From NCBI RefSeq assembly GCF_023278085.1, contig NZ_CP066265.1:5094501-5158500 (forward strand): DNA of 64,000 bases, in the 5' to 3' direction. The stretch comes from Pseudomonas syringae. GTDB lineage: Bacteria > Pseudomonadota > Gammaproteobacteria > Pseudomonadales > Pseudomonadaceae. Position 1 is the first letter of the stretch. Each line of letters begins with the position of its first letter. The notes under the pieces are model-generated. The model worked only from the letters and a program-made list of their open reading frames with translations. It ran no database searches and had not been told where the DNA came from. Positions 28,083-37,089 of the stretch are shown here, one piece after another. The translations under genes and the position numbers were made by a program.

Positions 28083-29192
28083 ATGAACTTCAAAAAATCG
28101 CTAATATTCACATGCCTTCTGTTTAGCCAAATCATATTAGCAGACGAGGTTGGCGAAAACATTGTTGCCCCATTAGTTGAAGACGACCTACGACAAGCCA
28201 AAGCCGACATAAGAGCTTATGAGCGCAACATAAAAATCCTTGATGATTTGTTGGAAAAAATTCAAAACGCTCAATTACAGAAGACCCCAAAAGGCACCAT
28301 ATCGGAAAGTAATTGGAAAAAAGGGAAGGCGATTGTCGAAAGCTTTAAAGGGAACGAAGTCAATCAGGAGAAATATCGACAAGCTTTAGTGTTTTTAAGC
28401 CAATCACTAGAGGGTGCGATGGACGTAAAAGGAAATTTCTGGAGTCGCTCAACGTTAGATTTTTATTTTGAAAGAGATTCTGCGGTGGACTCTGGCTACT
28501 TAAAGGCTGCTAGAACTGCTGCTAGTGACGTAATGGCAAAGTATTCAGAAGCGTTTAAATCAAAAAGCGGCCCTGTAGGACTAATATTTGCAGGACGTTC
28601 ACCAACTGGCAGAATGTTTATAGACGAACGGGAAGACATCGACGAAAATGAACTAAATGCCAACATTTCTGAGTTAAAGCTCTTGATTTCAAAAGATTAT
28701 GACTCTATCTATTCATCTATTCAAGATGGGTATTTCGAAGCAATTGTTAATGGAAAAATTGCAGCCGAGCTAGCTTTGAAAAATATTCGCACACAGGAAA
28801 AAGAGAGCTTGAACGACAAGAGAAAGGCGTTATCTAGCTTTATATTAGAATTCAAAAAGCTAGAGAAACAAGATGAGGCTCGCCGCGAAAGCACAGACAT
28901 TAGACTAGTATATGCTGTTTATGGAATGATAGGTGTATTGCTATTTCTGTTTCTTGGGTTAAAAGTCTTTTCAGATGATGTCGCGAAATCTTTAATAGTA
29001 AATAGATCTCTTGTAGAGGTTGTTGGTATGGCATTTATGCTGATTACAATAATTATTTTGGGTACTGGCGAGAAGTTAAGCAAGGAGATTTTGGGTACAT
29101 TGCTTGGTACTATCGCAGGATATGTGTTTGCTCGAGGGACGGAAGACGCTAGGGCGAGTAGAAAAACTTCTAACTCAAACGACGATTTATAA
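28083..29192 (+). CDS. Unknown membrane protein with signal sequence and C-terminal membrane helices
   Basis: A 369-residue protein that I do not recognise. It starts with a signal peptide or membrane anchor (MNFKKSLIFTCLLFSQIILA), then a long charged, helix-rich region (about 25-270, many Lys/Glu, probably coiled coil) without cysteines of note, then three hydrophobic segments near 275-297, 312-330 and 335-352. This arrangement suggests an envelope protein with a large periplasmic domain. Codon use is AT-rich, unlike the core genes, consistent with transfer. It is transcribed alone, opposite to the four-gene operon. Confidence 0.65.
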   Translation: MNFKKSLIFTCLLFSQIILADEVGENIVAPLVEDDLRQAKADIRAYERNIKILDDLLEKIQNAQLQKTPKGTISESNWKKGKAIVESFKGNEVNQEKYRQALVFLSQSLEGAMDVKGNFWSRSTLDFYFERDSAVDSGYLKAARTAASDVMAKYSEAFKSKSGPVGLIFAGRSPTGRMFIDEREDIDENELNANISELKLLISKDYDSIYSSIQDGYFEAIVNGKIAAELALKNIRTQEKESLNDKRKALSSFILEFKKLEKQDEARRESTDIRLVYAVYGMIGVLLFLFLGLKVFSDDVAKSLIVNRSLVEVVGMAFMLITIIILGTGEKLSKEILGTLLGTIAGYVFARGTEDARASRKTSNSNDDL

Positions 29193-29308
29193 TATTTCCT
29201 ATCAGACCCTTCTTATAAATTATCCGCGCTACAAACCCCGCCTAGGGAAACTCTGAAGAAGATCTCCAAATTTGGCAGGATGCCTGATCTCAACCGCCGA
29301 GACGCCTG

Positions 29309-30272
29309 ATGAAGCAGATGACCTTCGCCGACGCCGAATACGCTGGCAAACGCAAGCAAACCCGTAATCGAGATGGATCAGGTCGTGCCCTGGAAGGGAT
29401 TGATCAATCTGATCGAGCCTCATTACCCCAAGGGTGAAGGTGGCCTTCCGGCCTATCCTTTAATGGCTGTTCTGCGCATTCATTTGATGCAGAACTGGTT
29501 CGGCTACAGCGACCCGGCGATGGAGGAAGCGTTGTATGAAACAACAATCCTGCGTCAGTTCGCGGGATTGAGTCTGGATCGGATTCTCGATGAAACCACC
29601 ATTCTCAACTTCCGGCGTCTGTTGGAGAAACATGAGTTGGCAGGCGGGATTTTGCAGGTCATCAACGGCTATCTGGGTGATCGTGGTTTGATGCTGCGCC
29701 AAGGTACGGTGGTCGATGCGACGATCATTCATGCGCCGAGTTCTACCAAGAACAAGGACGGTAAACGCGATCCCGAAATGCATCAGACGAAGAAGGGAAA
29801 CCAGTATTTCTTCGGCATGAAAGCGCATATAGGCGTCGATGCCGAGTCGGGTTTAGTCCATAGCCTGGTGGGTACTGCGGCGAATGTGGCGGACGTGACT
29901 CAAGTCGATCAGTTGCTGCATGGCGAGGAAACCTATGTCATTGGCGATGCAGGCTACACCGGCGTGGACAAGCGTGCGGAGCATCAGAATCGCCAGATGA
30001 TATGGTCAATTGCGGTCCGTCCAAGCTGTTACAAAAAGCATGGCAAGACCAGTTTGATCACACGGGTATACCGCAAGATCGAGTTCGCGAAAGCCCAGGT
30101 ACGAGCGAAGGTGGAACATCCATTTCGTGTGATCAAGCGCCAGTTTGGTTATACGAAAGTGCGGTTTCGCGGGCTGGCTAAAAATATCGCGCAACAGGCC
30201 ACTCTGTTTGCCTTGTCGAACCTTTGGATGGCGCGAAAACGGCTGCTGGCTACAGGAGAGGTACACCTGTAA
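29309..30272 (+). pseudogene. IS5-family transposase, frameshifted N-terminus
   Basis: From ATG 29309 the frame reads MKQMTFADAEYAGKRKQT, a typical IS5-group transposase start, but shifts frame near 29365, just before MDQVVPWKGL (29373), where several codons seem to be missing. From 29373 to 30272 the rest of the DDE transposase is intact (300 residues): VVDATII (first D), VIGDAGYTG (second D) and VRAKVEHPFRVIKRQFGY (E). The left end may be near 29245 (GGAAACTCTGAAGAAGATCT); the right end is cut by the IS66 element that begins at 30309, so the copy is probably inactive. Confidence 0.85.
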
Positions 30273-30352
30273 TGCGGAAAAACACCTTGGAAAGGTGCTG
30301 TTTGAAGAGTAAGCGCTCCACAAACCCCATCTAACCAAAGACGACGGTGCGT

Positions 30353-31084
30353 CTAGGAATGCAAACGAGGCGTACAGCTCCACGGAAGCAAGGCTTCGTA
30401 ATCTTCAACCGAGGTCGCCACTGGCAGCCGTTCTAATGCGTGGCGCAGCCACGCATAGGGCTCTTGGCCGTTGGCTTTAGCCGTTTCGACCAAGCTGTAG
30501 AGTTGAGCACTGGCCGTGGCACCCTTGGGGGTATCGCTGAATAGCCAGTTCTTGCGTCCGATCACAAACGGTCTGATCGCACGCTCGGCCGCATTGTTGT
30601 CGATGGGCAAAAATCCAGCTTCGGTATAGCGCACCAGCTTTTGCCAATTGCTGGCTAGATAGCTTATCGCCTTACCCAGCGCATTTTGCACAGTGACGTG
30701 AGGCAGCGTTTTCTCCATCCAGGTGTGCAACTGAGTCAGCACCGGTACGCTGTTTTGCTGGCGAGCTTCATAACGTTGCTCATCGCTGCCTTCTTTCAAC
30801 GCCCGCTCGATACCGTAAAGCTTGTTGATCAAATTCAGAGCAACATCCGCCCGCCCGGTTTTGCCCTTGGGCTGCACTTTTTGTGCTTCTACGAACTTGC
30901 GACGAGCATGTGCCCAGCAACCCAGGCGCTCGACCCCGGCTTGCGCGCCAAGCGCGTTGTAACCGGCGTAATCATCCGTCATCAAGTAGCCACGATAGCC
31001 TTCTAGCAGACGCGTCGGTACTTCCTGCGCACGGCTGGTTGAGTAGTCGAACAGAACAACAGGCTGACTGGGCGGGCCTCCAGT
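30353..31084 (-). pseudogene. IS66 transposase TnpC, C-terminal remnant
   Basis: From about 31084 down to 30353 the reverse strand encodes the C-terminal half of the IS66 transposase: [72 protein letters not shown] and a normal C-terminus. About 210-240 of some 510 residues remain. The upstream part, including the N-terminal zinc-finger region, is gone and the frame joins tnpB sequence at the deletion point near 31084. Confidence 0.87.
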
Positions 31085-31370
31085 TGAGTTCCTGAACCGT
31101 CAGGACAATCGCCTCGTCGGTGGCGTCAGGCGATGTTTTGAATCGTTCGGACTCCAGACGCTTAAGCCAAAAGCAAAAGCCGTTGCGCTCCCAGTACAAG
31201 ATCTTCACGCGGTTGCGTGGCTTGTTGAGGAAGACGAAAAGTACTGGATCAAATACGGCGACCTTGATGTCCAGTTCGACCAGTGCCGCCAGACCGTCGA
31301 TAGACTTTCGGAAGTCCACAGGCGTGGGGTACAGATATACTTTTTCGACTTTGGCATCGGGTCGCATCAT
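30972..31370 (-). pseudogene. IS66 accessory protein TnpB (Orf2), C-terminus replaced
   Basis: MMRPDAKVEKVYLYPTPVDFRKSIDGLAAL through VLTVQELNW matches IS66 Orf2 (about 95 residues). After that the frame runs through the deletion point into tnpC sequence in another frame, so the last residues are not native. Family proteins are about 115 residues long. Confidence 0.85.
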
Positions 31371-31467
31371 GGCGAGTTGGCTCCTGAGGGAATCGGGATC
31401 ACAGCTTCCGGGATCAGCTAAGCAATTTGAATGTGGGGTTTATGGAGCGCTTACAACGGATGCGGCA

Positions 31468-31572
31468 ATGACCAAGGCTATTTATCGACGGGAGCACGTT
31501 ATCTTTTTGCAGGTGCTGAAGCGTATGCGCCTTGAGTCAGGGATGACCAAGCGGAGTGCTCAGCTGCATTAG
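31468..31572 (+). pseudogene. Truncated XRE-type regulator, N-terminal remnant
   Basis: The 34 codons MTKAIYRREHVIFLQVLKRM followed by RLESGMTKRSAQLH resemble the start of HTH_XRE regulators (IYSREYxxFLxxLxxxRxxxGLTQxxLA). The helix-turn-helix is cut off by an early stop. It lies directly against the right end of the IS66 element. Confidence 0.45.
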
Positions 31573-31740
31573 GAAGACCGCAATCTTTCATGAGTGATGT
31601 AGAGAGAGGGGTGAGGCGGATAGATACGGTTCAACTCCATGATTTGTGCTAGTACTGAAGACCGATCTCATTCGTTTTACGGAAAACTATGAACGGGCCT
31701 TAAATATAAGGACGTAGGGGGGGCACGCCTCCCCGAGAAG

Positions 31741-32703
31741 CTAATCCATATATGGGTAGTGATCTAGTTTGTCGACCCTTGAAATCACTAGCTCAGTCGT
31801 AGGTTTAACCGCTCCCCCACTACCTCCCATACTTGAGTAAAGACAGGATACCTCCGGATAATTCATCGCCGCTAGTATTGATGCAAGAGCATGTGGCTTT
31901 GGTCCAAAAGGCACCATTACAATGCCAGCCTTGCCAAGATATGGAAAGAAAATCTCCCGAAGAACTGAATAACATTGAGCAACGCTATGAAGCGGAGGAT
32001 ATATAGTGTTCGATGAGAAATTATCCAAAAAGAACCTATTACATTGCAACGTTCTTTCTGTATAGTCATCTAAAGCCCCAGGGCGGGCAATGATAGAAAA
32101 CGCTACATCCGGCTCAATTTTATGATGCAAACAAATTGGACCACCCTCATTAAACCCAAGACTGAATATACCAACTGTTTCTTTACTAAATGTTGAAACA
32201 GCTGCGCAACCTGGCAAGACTATAGGATCACTTAGTTGCCTAGCTTGCCCAACTCCCGAGTGCTCACCTATCGAATAAGCGAAATCACACTGCACCGGAA
32301 TTGAAAACTCAAAATTCTTAATAAAGTTCAAAATCTCCGAATACCATAATCGGGGCATGGAGGAATAATCAACGAGAATCTTAAAATTTTTATGTTTCGA
32401 AAAGTCTACTAGGGACACAGCCTTAACAAGGTAAGAAAAAATCTTGTTGGCGTCAGAATAATCGAGAAGCGTAGGCGAAACTTTATATCTAGAAGTACGC
32501 GCATAGTAATTACTATTTAATGCATAGTCTTCATTTCCTTCGCTACCTGCGAACCCGAATACCACAACATCATCATAGCTAGACTCGAATACACCGGGAA
32601 AAAATATTGAGCGCTCTTCATAACCGCATGCGAAAAGCACTAGGTTATAGTGAGAATTTTCTACATCATCAAGCGAAATATCCGTCACATCTAGGTATAC
32701 CAT
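31741..32703 (-). CDS. Unknown alpha/beta protein, last gene of a four-gene operon
   Basis: A 320-residue cytosolic protein that I do not recognise. Strand-like segments followed by glycine turns (YNLVLFACGYEERS near residue 20, VVVFGFAGSEG near 47, FKILVDYSSMPRLWYSEIL near 105, GIVMVPFGPKPHAL near 275) suggest a Rossmann-like or nuclease-like alpha/beta fold; D-Y-S-S-M-P-R and P-F-G-P-K-P are likely conserved active-site candidates. Its ATG overlaps the stop of the ATPase gene by one base (TAATG), so the two are translationally coupled. No membrane segment or signal peptide. AT-rich codon use. It could be the effector or the specificity subunit of the system; this is inference. Confidence 0.8.
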   Translation of the reverse strand: MVYLDVTDISLDDVENSHYNLVLFACGYEERSIFFPGVFESSYDDVVVFGFAGSEGNEDYALNSNYYARTSRYKVSPTLLDYSDANKIFSYLVKAVSLVDFSKHKNFKILVDYSSMPRLWYSEILNFIKNFEFSIPVQCDFAYSIGEHSGVGQARQLSDPIVLPGCAAVSTFSKETVGIFSLGFNEGGPICLHHKIEPDVAFSIIARPGALDDYTERTLQCNRFFLDNFSSNTIYPPLHSVAQCYSVLREIFFPYLGKAGIVMVPFGPKPHALASILAAMNYPEVSCLYSSMGGSGGAVKPTTELVISRVDKLDHYPYMD

Positions 32704-34487
32704 TACAACAACTCCATTTGCTGAGAGCCAATGTGACGTTCAACACCTCGATCCACGCCGAAGGATAATATGCTACTAAGCGCTACGTCGTCGCCTCTTC
32801 TTGGAAGAAGACTAAAATGTGGTGCGAGAACATATGATAATCTGAAAACGCCGCTTTTCACGGGAAGCGTGTCGTAGCTCGATCGCTCAACAATAGGGCG
32901 TACAAGACCCAGCCCAATCGCATCAGCTATTACGCTCCAGATACTCTCATCATCCACGTTAAATCTGAACGAAAGAACCATATCAGTAGACAGCTTTTGA
33001 TTGTGTAGACAATATTGAAAGTACTTGCCTATTAGCGATAACACATCATGGACCTTTTGGCCCTGATTCGGTTCGTAAACCATTCTTTTGTATTCATCAT
33101 AGGAGTATGCTCGCAATGTCCTATCTTGAACTGCAGGCGAAATAGGTTTGAATCCGCCAGTTTCGCCGCTTGCATTATAAAAGGCATTAAGCAAACTGAT
33201 AAATCTTCTTGGGTTACCATCGGCGCAACGAATCACCATTTCGTAACCTGAAAAAGCGACTAAGTGTGCATTGCCTCTATGAGAAGACTTAAGCTCCCTT
33301 ATTAATAGCGCCCCTTTTAATTTGCGGCCTATTTCATCATCAAATCGCTGAGTCCCTGCTAGTTCTCGAGCCCTTAGCCGAGTTCTTTCATTACAATGCT
33401 TGCCCACCAACAAGAGCATTTTTTCCTGATCTATCTTCTCATCACTGGACAGTAGATATGACGTACCCAGCAGCGATTTTAAATTCACACCACTGTCAGC
33501 CCAGGCACTATTCTTTAATCGCTTACTGAATATATCTTCACAAAATTTCTCAAGTATTTCAAACTCGTTACCTTTAGACACCCTTGCGGCCACATCTAAA
33601 TTATCTAAATATATATAAGAAAAATCATCTTTCCTATTTAAAGGAACACTTGTATTGGTCTCAAGCGTGTAATGCTTGTAAGGCATTGTAGTTATTTTAA
33701 AAACGAGACCATCCGCAAATGTACGCAGATGTGAGTTAAGTATCACATGGTGAAACTCACTCAAATATTCCGCTTCATCTAAACATACCGCCCAGGCGAC
33801 ATCTGGAGGAAATTGAATGTACTGCTTAGTAATTGCAATGGCACGCTTTAAAGGCTCAAAAAGTCCTAACTCAAAGGCGACACCAATTGCAGCTGGATTT
33901 ATCTCCGAATTAACCCTCGCCTTCTGTTCAGCAATTAATTTATCGTACTCCAACTCCGAAAGCGTTTCCCTAAGTTCACGCAAACTTACTATATCATCAC
34001 GATCGAACCAGGCCATAGATATCTTACGGGCTATGCTTCTTTCAGTTATAATTTTTTGCGCCACATCCCCAGCATAGCAATCAATACAACTGCGCAAAGT
34101 ATTTAAGTAGGACGCGCAACATGATGCATTCAACCGCCACTTGAAGTGCAACTCTTGTTCCGAGTCAGTAAGCCAAACGGAGCTTTTTAACTCACCAACC
34201 CATGACAACCTCATAGGTACATAAATACCAATAAAAGCTCTCGACTTGATAACCTGCTTGGCTTTAGGATGATTAAGCTTAGCGAGATACTCATGCGAAA
34301 GCATTTTAACGATCGCGGTTTTTCCCGACCCGCGAGCACCAAGTAAAATATGATTCTTCTGAGAAATCAAACGACCAAATATTTTTGTCCACACAAACTG
34401 CTTTGGTAAGTCCTCAATAGTACTGTTACGAGCATTATCATTTTCAAACGGGTTGATCAACTTCGTCGAATCGAAGATTGCCATCAT
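32703..34487 (-). CDS. ORC/CDC6-like AAA+ ATPase, third gene of the operon
   Basis: A 594-residue P-loop ATPase. Walker A GARGSGKT at residues 50-57 and Walker B WAVCLDEAEYL near 230. The N-terminal pattern INPFENDNARN, then a WTKIFG segment and ILLGARGSGKTAIVKML, resembles bacterial ORC-CDC6-type ATPases often found with defence or mobile genes. RCADGNPRRFISLLNAFYNAS around 420 looks like the sensor-2/lid region of AAA+ proteins; the C-terminal 150 residues may be a winged helix. The start ATG directly follows the stop of the phosphoesterase gene. It may sense or load onto DNA, powered by ATP. The role is inferred. Confidence 0.82.
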   Translation of the reverse strand: MMAIFDSTKLINPFENDNARNSTIEDLPKQFVWTKIFGRLISQKNHILLGARGSGKTAIVKMLSHEYLAKLNHPKAKQVIKSRAFIGIYVPMRLSWVGELKSSVWLTDSEQELHFKWRLNASCCASYLNTLRSCIDCYAGDVAQKIITERSIARKISMAWFDRDDIVSLRELRETLSELEYDKLIAEQKARVNSEINPAAIGVAFELGLFEPLKRAIAITKQYIQFPPDVAWAVCLDEAEYLSEFHHVILNSHLRTFADGLVFKITTMPYKHYTLETNTSVPLNRKDDFSYIYLDNLDVAARVSKGNEFEILEKFCEDIFSKRLKNSAWADSGVNLKSLLGTSYLLSSDEKIDQEKMLLLVGKHCNERTRLRARELAGTQRFDDEIGRKLKGALLIRELKSSHRGNAHLVAFSGYEMVIRCADGNPRRFISLLNAFYNASGETGGFKPISPAVQDRTLRAYSYDEYKRMVYEPNQGQKVHDVLSLIGKYFQYCLHNQKLSTDMVLSFRFNVDDESIWSVIADAIGLGLVRPIVERSSYDTLPVKSGVFRLSYVLAPHFSLLPRRGDDVALSSILSFGVDRGVERHIGSQQMELL

Positions 34488-35732
34488 TCACCCCTTGAGG
34501 ATCACAAGTTTATCCAAGCCAAAAGCATCTATTTCATGAAGTATCAAACCCATAGAACCGGCGACTTCTTTTAACGATGCACGAAGAGTTTCACTAGTAA
34601 AATACCTAAACTCCGGATTGTTTGATACAAAGTCCGCCCACTTAATAAACTGAGCGCTTATAAATATTTTTTCAAACTCAGCAGTGATTTTTATTACTAG
34701 CTGAGCGCGAGGTAGAAATGCGCCGAAGTTTTGATGATGCTCAGCCCCAGGCCTGCGCAGGCTAGGCATCCATCCCCGCCCTACGAAATGAGTCCAAGTT
34801 TTGACCGCGCCTCGTGCATAAGTACTTATTGGACAACGATCGTGAAATTCGACGAGATGAAATCGGTTCCCCACAGACTCAAAATATTTGTTATCCAAGT
34901 AAGCGCTAAAACTGCCTGCACATAATATATTTAAAGGATGACCGATATCTCTAATTTCCATATTAAAACGAGGTATGTGTTTGTGCCCGTGAACAACAAA
35001 GTCAAATTCATGCTTAGACAGCAGATCAAGAAGCCCGACAGCATTTGACATTACACTAAAATCTGGCTGATTAAAGGTGTCATCCAGATACTGAACAGGG
35101 TGATGATGGAACATAAAAAGCTTCAGCTTCTTTGTCCTTCCAATGCTAGAAAGATAGGCGTCTATTTTTAGCAATTGATCTGGCCTTACTTCACCACAGT
35201 GAGGCTTTTTATCAGGACCATCGAATACAGATGTATTCAAAGCGCAGATTAAAGCATCATCGAAGTCCCAAACTGCCAAATACGGAGACTCATCAAAACT
35301 GCCAGTCGCGCTAGATAAATTTCGACTAAAAACAGACCCTGCTGAATTAAAATTAAAGTACTTAGCTTTTATTACCTGGGACTCTGGATGATTAAGGCTG
35401 CTCAATGCTTTAATTGTCTCCCAGTCGACATCATGGTTTCCAGGACAAAATAGAATATTTGACTCAGGTACAGTCAGGAATGACGCGATCTGGGAAATCC
35501 GCTCTGACGCCAACTCGAACTCAGGCTTACATGCCGAGTTAGTAATATCCCCCGGAACTATTAGATAATTGGCACGCAACCCTTCAGACTCGACAAAATT
35601 ACGAAACTCAGAAATATAGTTATCAACGATACCGCCGCCAGCCCCAGGTAAAGAAAAATCCTTTGCCTTCGCGCCGCTGCCAATGTGGAGATCGCTGATT
35701 ACAGCGACACCGATGTTCATCGAATACTCCAC
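34488..35732 (-). CDS. Calcineurin-like metallophosphoesterase, second gene of the operon
   Basis: A 414-residue protein with a full set of metallophosphoesterase motifs: SDLHIG (residues 13-18), PGDITN, CPGNHDVDW near 97, FHHHP near 206 and VHGHKHIPRF near 244. These bind two metal ions and catalyse phosphodiester or phosphomonoester hydrolysis. Related enzymes include SbcD/Mre11 nucleases and cyclic-nucleotide phosphodiesterases. Two starts are possible: GTG 35732 with AAGGAG 6 nt upstream, or ATG 35720 with GGAG upstream. It starts 10 nt after the methylase stop and abuts the ATPase gene. A DNA-nuclease role beside a methylase is plausible but not shown. Confidence 0.88.
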   Translation of the reverse strand: MEYSMNIGVAVISDLHIGSGAKAKDFSLPGAGGGIVDNYISEFRNFVESEGLRANYLIVPGDITNSACKPEFELASERISQIASFLTVPESNILFCPGNHDVDWETIKALSSLNHPESQVIKAKYFNFNSAGSVFSRNLSSATGSFDESPYLAVWDFDDALICALNTSVFDGPDKKPHCGEVRPDQLLKIDAYLSSIGRTKKLKLFMFHHHPVQYLDDTFNQPDFSVMSNAVGLLDLLSKHEFDFVVHGHKHIPRFNMEIRDIGHPLNILCAGSFSAYLDNKYFESVGNRFHLVEFHDRCPISTYARGAVKTWTHFVGRGWMPSLRRPGAEHHQNFGAFLPRAQLVIKITAEFEKIFISAQFIKWADFVSNNPEFRYFTSETLRASLKEVAGSMGLILHEIDAFGLDKLVILKG

Positions 35733-35742
35733 ACTACGCTCC

Positions 35743-36543
35743 TTAGCAAGCTGAAAAATTGCTTACAATTAATTCGTCCACGACTTTCCTGTGGGCGTTA
35801 AAACCAGCAACGTGACGCCTAACACTAACAACCTCAACAACCCATTCACTTCGAAGATTTTGTCTAATAATTTCACAATCACTGTACGAAAATATGAAAA
35901 AAGCGCCGACGGAGTTAATATACTCCAGGAATACAATCAATCGTTCTATATCGCTGAAGTGAAATGATCCTAATCCGTACTCACCTCGCTCACGACTTTC
36001 GGGTTTAGAGTACGGCGGGTCCAAATAAACCAAATCTCCAGATTTAATATTTTTAGCGGCCTCAGCAAAATCACCGCTTATAACTTGGGCATTCTGAAGC
36101 GCTTCTGAAATAGCTAACAGCCCTTCCAGCGTAGGCATTTTTCCCGTTTTCGAGCCCATCGGCACATTGAAAAAACCGGACTTGTTAGTACGATACACAC
36201 CATTAAAACAGAGCTTATTCAAGTATATAAATCTTGCTGCCCTTTCGGCGGTAGTCATCGAACCTACATCTAGACCTCTAATCTCATAGTACTTATCCTT
36301 CGATACTTCGTATGAAACTAGGTAGTCAAATACTCCACTAGGGCACTTCTGAAGTTCCTGATAAGCGAGAATAAGCTCTTCATTCATGTCAGAGAGAACA
36401 GCGTGACCAGGTAAGATATCAAAATAAAGACATGCGGAACCGCAGAATGGCTCATGGTACGTGCCGTATGAACGCGGAAATCTTGACTTGATATTGGGTA
36501 GCAGCTTTCTTTTGCTCCCTGCCCATCTGAATAAGGGATCCAC
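35743..36543 (-). CDS. D12-class DNA adenine methyltransferase, first gene of the operon
   Basis: A 266-residue Dam/DpnM-type N6-adenine methylase. FRWAGSKRKLLPNI (residues 5-18) and HEPFCGSACLYFDI form the S-adenosylmethionine site, and VYLDPPYSKP near 171 carries the DPPY catalytic motif. Order and length fit the D12 class. It heads the operon, so methylation could mark host DNA against the other components. The recognition sequence cannot be read. Codon use is AT-rich, and no cognate classical restriction endonuclease gene is adjacent. Confidence 0.92.
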   Translation of the reverse strand: MDPLFRWAGSKRKLLPNIKSRFPRSYGTYHEPFCGSACLYFDILPGHAVLSDMNEELILAYQELQKCPSGVFDYLVSYEVSKDKYYEIRGLDVGSMTTAERAARFIYLNKLCFNGVYRTNKSGFFNVPMGSKTGKMPTLEGLLAISEALQNAQVISGDFAEAAKNIKSGDLVYLDPPYSKPESRERGEYGLGSFHFSDIERLIVFLEYINSVGAFFIFSYSDCEIIRQNLRSEWVVEVVSVRRHVAGFNAHRKVVDELIVSNFSAC

Positions 36544-36963
36544 CCAGTACCTGCTTACTTATCTAAAATTAGGAAATTCCGGCACCGGTCGTGCGTGTCA
36601 TTGTCCATCGTACTCCATAACCATTCGCCTGTGTATCAGCAAACGCCCCTTCCGTATCTGAAGTGCCTGTTCCGTCAACGGCAAAATGGATCGATACGAA
36701 AATTCGACGCCAGCTGTATAAATCTGAAGCAATTGCAGTCACATTGGAATGGTATGGGTTACAGCCGAATCCCGGCTATTGAATCTCGATATTGCCAGAT
36801 TGAACACCTGTCAGCTTATCGATGGCTATCTTAAAGCGCCCCACTTGTGGGTAACCTGCCACAATTTTGCCACACTCGCCCCCGCTAACCCCAGCTAGCA
36901 CAACCCATTGATTCTCCAGCTAATCCCCGCTAACTTATTGATTCTAAACGTCGGCTTTTAGCA
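36544..36963. other. Gap upstream of the four-gene operon; presumed promoter, no gene seen
   Basis: The first 60-100 nt should hold the operon promoter. Further right, from about 36840, the sequence (CCACTTGTGGG, then repeated CCGCTAACCCC-like and TTATTGATTCTA-like words) resembles the non-coding strip that usually lies between an integrase gene and a tRNA attachment site; the integrase itself is absent. Confidence 0.45.
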
Positions 36964-37082
36964 CTCCGAAGGCAGGGGTAACAGGTTCGAATCCCGCCTG
37001 GTGCACCATATTGAAATCTAGACATGTCTTGGACAGTCTACGAAGAACTCCGAAAGCCCGCCTTGTGTGGGCTTTGTTGTTT
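36964..37082. repeat. attR-like direct repeat of the tRNA-Arg 3' end and flank
   Basis: CTCCGAAGGCAGGGGT, a diverged patch (AACA instead of CGTG), then GGTTCGAATCCCGCCTGGTG and CACCATATT, identical to the tRNA 3' end at 27541-27589. It continues with a diverged copy of the flank (GGACAGTCTACGAA and the AAGCCCGCCTTGTG terminator hairpin). Only the 3' part of the tRNA is present, so it is not a functional gene. It bounds the 9.4-kb segment carrying the four-gene operon. Confidence 0.85.
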
Positions 37083-37089
37083 CTAGCTT

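Larger units (their letters stand above)
30309..31454. mobile_element. IS66-family element with internal deletion
   Basis: Terminal inverted repeats match at 19 of 20 positions: GTAAGCGCTCCACAAACCCC at 30309-30328 and its inverse at 31435-31454. The 1.15-kb interior holds the end of tnpC and most of tnpB; tnpA and the first part of tnpC are missing, whereas complete IS66 elements are about 2.5 kb. It is therefore a non-autonomous deletion derivative. The 8 bases flanking each end (TTTGAAGA and AACGGATG) do not match, so either the target duplication was lost or a rearrangement followed insertion. Confidence 0.85.

Noticed and set aside
36964..37010. Second tRNA-Arg gene
   Set aside because: Only the part from the anticodon loop to the CCA end is present and it is diverged; the acceptor 5' strand and D arm are missing.
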